Below are positions 1 through 6,281 of a stretch of 11,074 bases of DNA, piece by piece. The stretch's first letter is position 1; each line of letters begins with the position of its first letter. Where the stretch lies: contig JAPLJQ010000343.1 of NCBI GenBank assembly GCA_026388495.1, positions 1 to 11,074 on the forward strand, written 5' to 3'. The translations under genes and the position numbers were made by a program. The notes beneath the pieces were generated by a model, which had not been told where the DNA came from, did no database searches, and was given only the letters and a program-made list of their open reading frames with translations. The DNA is from Deltaproteobacteria bacterium (GTDB lineage Bacteria > Desulfobacterota > Syntrophia > Syntrophales > UBA2185).

Positions 1-134
1 GATTCCCTCTGGATCTTACATCGTCATCTCCGGGAAAGGATGTGGGCAGGGCACATGTGGCCTGATATTTTCAGATATGTTTTTGTATTTTGTACTGAGT
101 TCTTCAAGTGATTATTTACTGAATCAGAAACGAA

Positions 135-140
135 AGGAGA
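135..140 (+). promoter_or_regulatory. Ribosome binding site deciding a GTG start
   Basis: AGGAGA lies five bases before a GTG codon at 146. No comparable site precedes the in-frame ATG at 77. Starting at 146 also puts a clean signal peptide at the protein's N-terminus, so this site decides the start. Confidence 0.75.
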
Positions 141-145
141 ATAAA

Positions 146-1132
146 GTGAAGTCGTTCAAAAAAAATTATATGTGTCTTTTAATCATTGTCTTTGTCCTGT
201 TATTTAACTCTGTTTTATTTGCTCAAACGGAAAATATACGAGGGGTTAAATTTAAAGATGGCAGTGTTATATACGGTACAATAGTTGAAATGAATGTTAA
301 CAAAGTAATAATATTAACAAAAGATAACAACACAATTACAAAGAAGTTTGATGATGTTGCATCATTTATCAAATCGGACGAGAAAGAATCGCCTAAAACT
401 TTATCAAAAGCACGACACACTTGGGAAATAGGACCGGAAATATCATACATTGAGTATAAAGAACCGGGTGTAATGAAAGAAAAAGGAACGATGATCGGAA
501 TTGGCGCCGCCTATACATATCATAATGATGTCATGCTTAGAATAGAGAGCAGATTTAGTTATGGGAAAGTGGACTACCAAAATTCAGGCACCCTTGATGA
601 TATAGGCGATAGCATATTTGAAATTAGGGGACTTGCTGGATATGACTTTAGAGCATTAAACACCGTCACCATTACGCCATTCATCGGCCTTGGTTACAGG
701 TATTTGAAAGATGATATGGCCGGAAGAATCACTTCAACGGGAGCCGGAGGATACTTAAGAGAATCAAATTATTACTACACTCCGATTGGTATCGAAGCGG
801 TAAATGTTTTCGATAAAGGTTGGTCTGCCGGTGTAATTCTGGAATATGATTATTTTTGGAAAGGGCAGCAAAAAAGCTATTTAAGCGGTGTTAACGCCGG
901 CTTTAACGACCTTGAAAATAACCAGAACAGCGGTTATGGCTGGAGAGGCTCTATAATCATAAAGGGACAAAGTGCTCGGGCTTTTTATGTAATGGAACCA
1001 TTCATAAGGTATTGGAATATTGATAAGTCGGAAATTCAAAACTGGACATATTACGGAACTGTTATCGGGACCGCATGGGAACCCAAAAATGAATCTACCG
1101 AAATCGGCGTAAAGTTTATGATAGGATTTTAA
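146..1132 (+). CDS. Outer-membrane beta-barrel protein with an N-terminal SH3-like domain
   Basis: 328 residues from a GTG start at 146. An in-frame ATG at 77 would add 23 residues in front of the signal peptide and has no ribosome site. Residues 1-26 form a typical signal peptide: a lysine-rich start (KSFKK), a hydrophobic core (LLIIVFVLLF), and a cleavage site after LFA-Q. Residues about 31-78 (IRGVKFKDGSVIYGTIVEMN...) read as a small all-beta domain with a KDGS-x-I-x-G pattern, resembling the SH3/Sm-like modules found in exported bacterial proteins. From about residue 96 the chain alternates polar and hydrophobic residues, is rich in Tyr, Gly and Trp, and ends in FMIGF; a C-terminal Phe is the usual barrel-insertion signal. 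Cargo or function cannot be read from the sequence; a porin-like or structural role is inferred. The gene is AT-rich compared with the following cluster, which converges on it with 19 bases between stops. Confidence 0.8.
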   Translation: MKSFKKNYMCLLIIVFVLLFNSVLFAQTENIRGVKFKDGSVIYGTIVEMNVNKVIILTKDNNTITKKFDDVASFIKSDEKESPKTLSKARHTWEIGPEISYIEYKEPGVMKEKGTMIGIGAAYTYHNDVMLRIESRFSYGKVDYQNSGTLDDIGDSIFEIRGLAGYDFRALNTVTITPFIGLGYRYLKDDMAGRITSTGAGGYLRESNYYYTPIGIEAVNVFDKGWSAGVILEYDYFWKGQQKSYLSGVNAGFNDLENNQNSGYGWRGSIIIKGQSARAFYVMEPFIRYWNIDKSEIQNWTYYGTVIGTAWEPKNESTEIGVKFMIGF

Positions 1133-1151
1133 TTTATTAAAGAGTTCAATG

Positions 1152-2033
1152 TCAGCCTTGCTCCAGCACAATGATCAAAAATCCGGCAAGCATCAGACTC
1201 GTGCCTACCAGTCTTTCCCGGAAGCCCGTTTCTTTAAAGAAATAATGACCGTAGATCACACCGATCAGGAGACTTAACCGGCAAACAGCGACGGTGTACG
1301 CCACATTCGCCAGGCTCATGGCAATGGTATAGAAGATCACCGTGATGGCTGAGAAAAATCCGGGCAGAAAAGAGATTTTCAGGGACTCTTTGCAGATGCG
1401 GCCACCTAAATGGATTTTGCCTATCTTGAAAATGACCGGACTTAGCACAATGAAAAATGCCAGATTGTATGTGACCCCGAAAAAAAGTGCAGACGAATGG
1501 TCAATAGCCTGTTTGCCGAAAGTGTTGGTAAGTCCATAAAGGATGGCGACGATGATCATGAAGACAGAACCTTTTTCCCTCCCGATGGCCTTAATGGGTT
1601 CCAAAAATCCTTTGCTCAATTCTTTCAGATTCAGCGTATAGCTTCCGAGAGCAATCATCAGTATTCCGATGCCACCCCATAAAGATACAAATTCACCAAA
1701 CATCATGTAAGGGATAATGATCAGACAGACAGGTGTTAATGACAGGAACGGAACCGTAAGGCTAAGGGGAGATATTTTGATTGCTTTCATGTAAAGGATA
1801 TATGCAATGACTTCAAAAGGCAATGCGAAGAGGAACGCTTGATAAAAATCTTCATTAAGCGGCGGGACCGGAATAAAGAAAAGGCATGGCGACAGAAGCA
1901 GGACAACCACCAGTTGGCGTATCCATGCGACTGTGTATTCATCATGCAGTTGTAAAGCTTTCTTTGTAAGGGCATCACCGGTGCCACCAGTGACGGCGGC
2001 AATCAACGCCAGCAGTATCCATATATTTTCCAT
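1152..2033 (-). CDS. EamA/DMT-family inner-membrane transporter
   Basis: 293 residues, almost entirely hydrophobic, with about ten predicted membrane segments in two halves. This is the length and duplicated layout of EamA (drug/metabolite transporter) proteins. The first half opens with MENIWILLALIAAVTGGTGDALTKKAL, where the small helix followed by a conserved Lys pair is typical. The second half starts near the VFMIIVAILYGLTNTFGKQAID segment, which repeats the same pattern. The family exports or takes up small metabolites such as amino acids or purines; the substrate cannot be told here. The ATG at 2033 has no clear ribosome site. It follows the stop of a 34-codon ORF by 20 bases, so it is probably read from the same transcript as the upstream yaiI-like gene. 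Confidence 0.85.
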   Translation of the reverse strand: MENIWILLALIAAVTGGTGDALTKKALQLHDEYTVAWIRQLVVVLLLSPCLFFIPVPPLNEDFYQAFLFALPFEVIAYILYMKAIKISPLSLTVPFLSLTPVCLIIIPYMMFGEFVSLWGGIGILMIALGSYTLNLKELSKGFLEPIKAIGREKGSVFMIIVAILYGLTNTFGKQAIDHSSALFFGVTYNLAFFIVLSPVIFKIGKIHLGGRICKESLKISFLPGFFSAITVIFYTIAMSLANVAYTVAVCRLSLLIGVIYGHYFFKETGFRERLVGTSLMLAGFLIIVLEQG

Positions 2034-2053
2034 GTTTTTATCATTTATCTGAT

Positions 2054-2158
2054 TCAGGTCTGATATTCAACTGCTTCCTGAACAATCGGCGAAGCACGGT
2101 AAAAATACTCGCTTTCAATGGGAAACGGATTGATTTGAACTTTGACGATTTTGACCAT
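2054..2158 (-). CDS. Possible 34-residue small protein, translationally coupled to yaiI
   Basis: On the minus strand an ATG at 2158-2156 overlaps the last base of the yaiI-like TAA stop (TAATG), the classic arrangement for translational coupling. The reading frame runs 34 codons to a TGA at 2056-2054. The peptide begins MVKIVKVQINPFPIESEYFY and ends in VQEAVEYQT. It is mixed and plausible as a folded protein, with no runs of rare or repetitive residues. There is no Shine-Dalgarno of its own. It fills nearly all of the gap between yaiI and the EamA gene, leaving 20 bases. I do not recognise the sequence. It could be a real small protein, the start of a decayed larger gene, or a chance ORF. Confidence 0.45.
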   Translation of the reverse strand: MVKIVKVQINPFPIESEYFYRASPIVQEAVEYQT

Positions 2159-2625
2159 TATTTTTGAGAGTTCTTGTTTTTCAAATGTCTTATCAAAAAA
2201 CTATCGAGTTGATTTACAAACGCCTGGCAGTCTTTTTTACCGAACGCCGATGGACCGCCCGTCATCATGCCGCCGTCTCTCAGCTCATTCATCAGGTCAC
2301 GCATGGCCAGCCTGTCCTTGATGTTGTCTTCCGTATAGAGCTTGCCTCTATAGTTGAGCGCAAAGGCGCCCTTGGCAACCACCCGGTCTGCCAGGGGGAT
2401 GTCGGCCGTAATCACCAGGTCGCCCGGCTCTACCAGTTCAACGATGCGATCATCGGCGATATCCGGTCCTTCCGGGACGATCATGCTGGAAATGTTGGCC
2501 GACGGCTCGTATCTCACCGGTTTATTGGCCACAAAAACCAGGGACACCTGCAAGCGTATCACGGCCCTGATCAGTAGATCTTTGGCCGCACTCGGAAATC
2601 CGTCTGCATCGACATAGATCTGCAT
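2158..2625 (-). CDS. yaiI: YaiI/YqxD-family (DUF188, UPF0178) PIN-like protein
   Basis: 155 residues, full length for the family (about 150). The N-terminus carries the signature YVDADGFP (residues 4-11) with its paired aspartates. It is followed by VANKPVR, VPEGPDIADDRIVE and DLVITADIPLADRV, then the family's characteristic LNYRGKLYTEDNI block and a C-terminal RDGGMMTGGPSAFG stretch. Members adopt a PIN-like fold and are suspected nucleases or nucleic-acid proteins, but no activity is firmly established. The ATG lies two bases after the stop of the YwbE-family gene, so the pair is surely cotranscribed and probably translationally coupled. Its own stop overlaps the start of the small ORF at 2158. 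Codon use is GC-rich compared with the flanking barrel and helicase genes. Confidence 0.92.
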   Translation of the reverse strand: MQIYVDADGFPSAAKDLLIRAVIRLQVSLVFVANKPVRYEPSANISSMIVPEGPDIADDRIVELVEPGDLVITADIPLADRVVAKGAFALNYRGKLYTEDNIKDRLAMRDLMNELRDGGMMTGGPSAFGKKDCQAFVNQLDSFLIRHLKNKNSQK

Positions 2626-2627
2626 TG

Positions 2628-2825
2628 TCAGGCATCCAAAATTTCTTTGACCCTGCCTACGATGCCGCTTTGCAGGCGCACCTTGATGCCGTGGGGGTGA
2701 CTGGCTGATGTTGTGAGAATATCCTTGACGATGCCTTCAGACAGTTTCCCGCTGGACTGATCCTGCTTCTGGACAACCTTCACATGCACTCCAGGTTTAA
2801 TGTTTGATCGGTTATTTCCATTCAT
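2628..2825 (-). CDS. ywbE: YwbE-family small protein (DUF2196)
   Basis: 65 residues, the usual length for the family. The core reads IKPGVHVKVVQKQDQSSGKL, followed by SEGIVKDILTTSASHPHGIK and VRLQSGIVGRVKEIL. The HPHGIKVRL-x-G-x-VGRV pattern is what identifies YwbE proteins. The fold expected is a small beta-barrel like KOW or S1-type modules, suggesting RNA or ribosome contact, but the biochemical role is unknown. An AAAGGG ribosome site lies about eight bases upstream of the ATG. It is the first gene of a minus-strand cluster of four and is divergent from the DEAD-box helicase, with 201 bases between the two starts. Confidence 0.88.
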   Translation of the reverse strand: MNGNNRSNIKPGVHVKVVQKQDQSSGKLSEGIVKDILTTSASHPHGIKVRLQSGIVGRVKEILDA

Positions 2826-2882
2826 GAGTATGCCCTTTCACATATAATTATTTACAAAACAACAGGAAATATAGATAAAGAA

Positions 2883-2911
2883 TTGCTTTCCCCGTTGACT
2901 GAGTGTATGAA
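2883..2911 (+). promoter_or_regulatory. Possible sigma70-type promoter for the helicase gene
   Basis: TTGCTT (2883-2888) and TATGAA (2906-2911) are separated by exactly 17 bases. Each matches four of six consensus positions, so this is only a candidate. If used, transcription would start near 2918 and give a leader of about 110 bases. Confidence 0.3.
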
Positions 2912-2966
2912 GAAGATGCTGGTGAGTCAACAGACCTGTCTTGTGCGCCCCTGAGTATCTTGGGCG
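2894..2966 (+). other. Two inverted repeats upstream of the helicase
   Basis: GTTGACT (2894-2900) pairs with AGTCAAC (2925-2931) across 24 bases. CGCCC (2946-2950) pairs with GGGCG (2962-2966) across an 11-base loop. The first could be an operator, since it overlaps the candidate promoter. The second would form a small hairpin in the leader RNA. Cold-regulated RNA helicase genes often have structured leaders, but nothing here proves that. The rest of the 201-base divergent gap is AT-rich on the ywbE side and otherwise unremarkable. Confidence 0.35.
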
Positions 2967-3026
2967 TGTCCCTCATTTCCACGACCGCACTCTACTGAGC
3001 CAATAAACGATAGGGGTCTTTATTTA

Positions 3027-4562
3027 ATGACATTTAAAGAATTACACATAGACAAAAGAATTTTAAAAGCAATCGCTGAAATGGGATTTGAAACACCGAT
3101 GCCTGTTCAAGAAGAGGTTATACCTTTTCTATTGAAAGAGACAAGGGATTTAGTCGCACTGGCTCATACGGGAACAGGTAAGACAGCAGCGTTCGGGATA
3201 CCCATCATTCAAAAGGTTGATCAACTCTCATCAAAAACACAAGCCTTAATACTGGCCCCCACAAGGGAGCTTTGTTTGCAGATCACAGACGATTTAAACC
3301 ATTTCGCTAAACATATTGAAGGTTTAAATATTGTAGCCATCTATGGAGGTGCAAGTATTTTGACCCAGATAAGGCAGATTTCTTCAGGCGCTCAGATCAT
3401 TGTGGCCACGCCTGGCAGAATGCTTGATATGCTGAATCGGAGGAAAATAGATGTTTCTGCCATCAGTTGGCTGGTATTGGATGAAGCAGATGAAATGCTG
3501 AACATGGGATTTAAGGAAGATTTGAACGCTATATTGTCCGGGACTCCCAAAAATAAAAGGGTTTTGTTGTTTTCAGCAACAATGGCTAAGGAAATTGAAG
3601 GTATAGCGCAGAGCTATATGAATAAACCCGTTGCGATTACGATTGGTTCAAAAAATACGGGGGCTGAAAATGTTTACCATCAGTATTATGTCGTCCATGC
3701 CAAGGACAGATATATCGCGTTAAAAAGGATTGCTGATTATTATCCTGATATTTATTCGATTAGTTTTTGCAGAACAAAAATAGGAACACAGGAAACTGCC
3801 GATTTACTTATAAAAGACGGTTATAATGCAGACGCATTGCACGGAGATCTTTCTCAGCCGCAGAGGGATAGCGTCATGAACCGTTTTAGAAGCAGAAATC
3901 TTCAAATGCTTGTGGCGACGGATGTTGCTGCAAGAGGAATTGATGTGGTCGATTTAACGCATATTATCAATTATAACCTCCCGGACGATCCTGAATATTA
4001 TACCCACCGCAGCGGACGTACAGGGAGAGCCGGTAAGTCAGGGATTTCTATTGTTATTGTTAATTTAAAAGAAATTTTTAAGATCAGACAGATAGAAAAA
4101 CAAATAAGAAAAAAATTTGAGCTGGTTAAAATACCTACGGGAAGTGAAGTTTGCGAAAAACAACTGTATCATCTCGTCGATAAGGTAAAGAACACAGAGA
4201 TTCAGCATCAGGAAATCGGCGCTTTTTTACCTGCTGTCTATGAGAAACTGAAAGGAATCAGCAAGGAAGAAATCATTCAGCGATTTGTCTCTGCGGAGTT
4301 TAACCGCTTTTTAAGCTATTACCGAAATGCTCCCGACATCAACGTTGACTTAAATAAAAGAGAAGCCAGATCAAGTGCCGCCGCACGTCAGGCAACACCT
4401 CATAGCGCTGCATTTAAAAAAGGAAAATTCAAAAAACGCCAAGTACCGATCGAGTATGCCGGCAGAAGAAACCATAAAGCAAAGGGAAACAAAGTGTATT
4501 CAAAATCCAGAGATTTCTCTTCCTCGAAAAAGAGAGCAAGGAGATTTTCACCAGATCGTTGA
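3027..4562 (+). CDS. DEAD-box ATP-dependent RNA helicase
   Basis: 511 residues with every core motif intact: Q motif around F21-Q28, Walker A AHTGTGKT (46-53), PTREL (78-82), GG (107-108), TPGR (128-131), DEAD (152-155), SAT (183-185), the FCRTK segment (247-251), ATDVAARGIDV (297-307) and HRSGRTGR (327-334). It should unwind short RNA duplexes in the cytoplasm, in ribosome assembly or mRNA turnover. A DeaD/CshA-like C-terminal segment follows (about 360-440, including EFNRFLSYYRNAPDIN). I see no recognisable DbpA-type RNA-binding domain after it, only a Lys/Arg-rich tail from about 445. The last 21 residues (491-511) are encoded by a dispersed repeat (4497-4528) and the bases after it, so the original C-terminus may have been replaced. 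AGGGG at 3012-3016 supports the ATG. Codon use is AT-rich relative to neighbours, and the EFNRFLSYY block reminds me of Bacteroidetes helicases, so transfer is possible but unproven. Confidence 0.95.
   Translation: MTFKELHIDKRILKAIAEMGFETPMPVQEEVIPFLLKETRDLVALAHTGTGKTAAFGIPIIQKVDQLSSKTQALILAPTRELCLQITDDLNHFAKHIEGLNIVAIYGGASILTQIRQISSGAQIIVATPGRMLDMLNRRKIDVSAISWLVLDEADEMLNMGFKEDLNAILSGTPKNKRVLLFSATMAKEIEGIAQSYMNKPVAITIGSKNTGAENVYHQYYVVHAKDRYIALKRIADYYPDIYSISFCRTKIGTQETADLLIKDGYNADALHGDLSQPQRDSVMNRFRSRNLQMLVATDVAARGIDVVDLTHIINYNLPDDPEYYTHRSGRTGRAGKSGISIVIVNLKEIFKIRQIEKQIRKKFELVKIPTGSEVCEKQLYHLVDKVKNTEIQHQEIGAFLPAVYEKLKGISKEEIIQRFVSAEFNRFLSYYRNAPDINVDLNKREARSSAAARQATPHSAAFKKGKFKKRQVPIEYAGRRNHKAKGNKVYSKSRDFSSSKKRARRFSPDR
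4497..4528 (+). repeat. Half copy of a dispersed palindromic repeat, inside the helicase 3' end
   Basis: These 32 bases match 6096-6127 at 30 positions. Both contain AGATTTCTC-like and CCTCGAA segments that correspond to the right arm of the full palindromes at 4704-4824 and 7516-7642. Here the repeat is read in frame and supplies part of the helicase's basic C-terminus. Confidence 0.75.
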
Positions 4563-4868
4563 TACAGTGGCTTCCCTTTATTTCTCTGTAAGATTGCCTT
4601 ATTCCGCGCTCTTCCATTTTATTGACAATATCGCCCATCTTTAGTAATTCAATCGACGGATGATGAATTGAGAATCGTCGAAAAACATCAGAATCCACTC
4701 AAGGAGAGCTTTGAAAAGCTGCCAATATTGTCATTTCGACTGAAAGGAGAAATCTTAACATACATAAAATCATTAAGATTTCTCGTCACTAACGCTCCTC
4801 GAAATGACAAAATTCAAAGCTCTCTCTCAAGTAAAATAACTCGCAAGAGAAATGGGGACACACTGACC
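4563..4868 (+). other. 306-base gap between helicase and S1-domain gene
   Basis: The second half is occupied by the palindrome at 4704-4824. The first part (4563-4700) has no plus-strand gene. Read on the minus strand it gives MGDIVNKMEERGIRQSYREI and flanking residues, which look somewhat protein-like, but I do not recognise them and the frame runs into the half repeat. A plus-strand frame open from 4668 joins the S1 gene, but its first 67 codons are just the translated palindrome. No convincing terminator for the helicase is seen apart from the palindrome itself. Confidence 0.6.
4704..4824. repeat. Full palindromic repeat (REP/MITE-like), copy 1
   Basis: Three nested perfect 12-base arm pairs are visible: GAGAGCTTTGAA (4704-4715) with TTCAAAGCTCTC (4813-4824); TTGTCATTTCGA (4728-4739) with TCGAAATGACAA (4799-4810); and GAGAAATCTTAA (4747-4758) with TTAAGATTTCTC (4773-4784), around a 14-base loop. 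The inner two pairs are shared with copy 2 at 7516-7642. The outermost pair is unique to this copy. There is no coding capacity, so it would be a non-autonomous element or repetitive extragenic palindrome. It ends 44 bases before the S1-gene start and could act as terminator for the helicase or as a leader hairpin. Confidence 0.85.
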
Positions 4869-6086
4869 ATGGTTGAAGAAAAAAATGAATCAAACGAAGA
4901 AATGAGTTTTGCAGAGCTGTTCGAAAAAACCGAGGTGCGAAGGGATTTTTTAGAGCCCGGACAGAAGATTGAAGCGACCATCGTAAAAATTACCCAGGAA
5001 TGGATATTCCTTGATCTGGGCGGCAAGAACGAAGGTTATCTGGACCGAAAGGAGTTTATCGACGAAGATGGTGTTTTGTCTGTCAAAGAGGGTGATAAGA
5101 TCGCTGCCTATTTCCTCTTTTCCAAAGCAAATGAAAAACTCTTCACAACCAGGATCGGTGCGGGAAATTCTGCACGAAATTATATGGAAGAAGTCTGGAG
5201 AAGCGGGATCCCCATCGAGGGTGTTGTCGAGAAAGAGATTAAAGGTGGATTCGAGATCAAGCTCGTCGGCGATATGCGGGGCTTCTGCCCCTTTTCCCAG
5301 ATGGGCCTCCAGCGTATCGACAATGCGCAGGATTATATCGGTCGCCGCATGGATTTCAGAATAACCGAATTCGCAGAAAAGGGTCGAAATATCATCCTGT
5401 CAAGCCGGGCCATTTTGGAAGAGCAGCAGAAAAAAGACGGGGATGCCCTGAGGCTCACCCTCAATGAGGGGATGATGGTAACGGGCAAAATTGTTTCCAT
5501 CAGGGATTTTGGCGCCTTTCTGGATATCGGCGGTCTCCAGGGGCTCCTGCCGATATCGGAGATCGGATGGGATCGGGTAGAGGATATTCAGGAGCGTCTG
5601 TCCATCGGCCAGACATTGGATGTCATCATAACGAAGCTGGATCGGGAGAACAACCGCATCAGCTTTTCTTTAAAAAAGACGTTGTCCGATCCCTGGGACG
5701 AGGTATCGTCAAAATACCCCGAAGGAACGCTTCATACGGGAACCGTTGTGCGTCTGACAATCTTTGGCGCCTTTGTCAACCTGGGACCGGGAGTAGATGG
5801 CCTTCTCCATATCTCCAAATTAGGGAAAGGCCGTAGAATTGCTCATCCCCGTGATGCCGTCAAGGAAGGCGAGACGATCGAAGTCAAGATTGATTCCATA
5901 GACAAGGCTCAAAAAAGAATATCCCTGTCCTTACCGTTAGTGGATTCGCAGGACAATCTATCCGGCAAAAGCAAAATTAAAAAAGAACCCGAAGATGACT
6001 ATCGTGACTATGTTGATAAAGCCCCGGCATCACTGGGATCTTTCGGCGATATTCTGAAACGTAAGATGGGAAAAAGCAAAAAGTAA
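4869..6086 (+). CDS. S1-domain RNA-binding protein (ribosomal protein S1-like, four S1 repeats)
   Basis: 405 residues from the ATG at 4869, preceded by GGGG about 11 bases upstream. An earlier in-frame ATG at 4668 is rejected because the extra residues are translated palindrome. Four S1 OB-fold repeats lie at about 30-95, 114-182, 200-268 and 286-355. The last two are canonical (GKIVSIRDFGAFLDIGGLQG and GTVVRLTIFGAFVNLGPG, each ending in RISFSL or RISLSL). The first two are more divergent, as in the ribosome-docking repeats of S1. E. coli S1 has six repeats and 557 residues; four-repeat versions occur in several other phyla. It should bind mRNA on the 30S subunit, or act as a paralogous RNA chaperone. 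Whether it is the only S1 cannot be told. The acidic/basic C-terminal tail ends in KRKMGKSKK. The helicase upstream fits an RNA-metabolism pairing. Confidence 0.9.
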   Translation: MVEEKNESNEEMSFAELFEKTEVRRDFLEPGQKIEATIVKITQEWIFLDLGGKNEGYLDRKEFIDEDGVLSVKEGDKIAAYFLFSKANEKLFTTRIGAGNSARNYMEEVWRSGIPIEGVVEKEIKGGFEIKLVGDMRGFCPFSQMGLQRIDNAQDYIGRRMDFRITEFAEKGRNIILSSRAILEEQQKKDGDALRLTLNEGMMVTGKIVSIRDFGAFLDIGGLQGLLPISEIGWDRVEDIQERLSIGQTLDVIITKLDRENNRISFSLKKTLSDPWDEVSSKYPEGTLHTGTVVRLTIFGAFVNLGPGVDGLLHISKLGKGRRIAHPRDAVKEGETIEVKIDSIDKAQKRISLSLPLVDSQDNLSGKSKIKKEPEDDYRDYVDKAPASLGSFGDILKRKMGKSKK

Positions 6087-6095
6087 TCATCAGGA

Positions 6096-6127
6096 TATTC
6101 AAAATCCGGAGATTTCTTTTCCTCGAA
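6096..6127. repeat. Half copy of the dispersed palindromic repeat, after the S1 gene
   Basis: These 32 bases differ from 4497-4528 at only two positions (the 13th and 23rd). The copy starts seven bases after the S1-gene stop. It contains AAATC-CGGA-GATTT followed by CTTTT, so it might also work as a weak terminator. Downstream, TGGGGAC (6144-6150) and GTCC (6172-6175) form a further imperfect dyad of unknown meaning. Confidence 0.7.
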
Positions 6128-6210
6128 TAACGAAAGAGGGCATTGGGGACGATAATTTTAATCAGTACTGTGTCCACCGATATCGCACAAACTGATCCAG
6201 CCGAGGAGCC

Positions 6211-6230
6211 AAAACCAGGCAAAAACCTGG
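6211..6230 (-). terminator. Weak hairpin terminator for the methyltransferase gene
   Basis: On the minus strand CCAGG, a six-base loop TTTTTG and CCTGG are followed by TTTT. The stem is only five base pairs and the T-run is short. It lies about 50 bases past the methyltransferase stop and is the best candidate in the gap. Confidence 0.35.
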
Positions 6231-6281
6231 CATGAAAATGGAGGGCGTGCTCGTTAGCTGTTTAGATACAACTTCGTCAGT

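Noticed and set aside
77..145. In-frame ATG at 77 as the start of the barrel protein
   Set aside because: No ribosome site; it would place 23 residues before an otherwise perfect signal peptide. GTG at 146 has AGGAGA at the right distance.
4668..4868. N-terminal extension of the S1-domain protein
   Set aside because: These codons are the translated palindrome; the family-like sequence begins after the ATG at 4869.
5977..6222. Minus-strand 81-codon ORF past the S1 gene
   Set aside because: It overlaps the S1 3' end and the half repeat; its SRKRNLRILN segment is repeat-derived and also appears in the shadow frame at 4429-4698.
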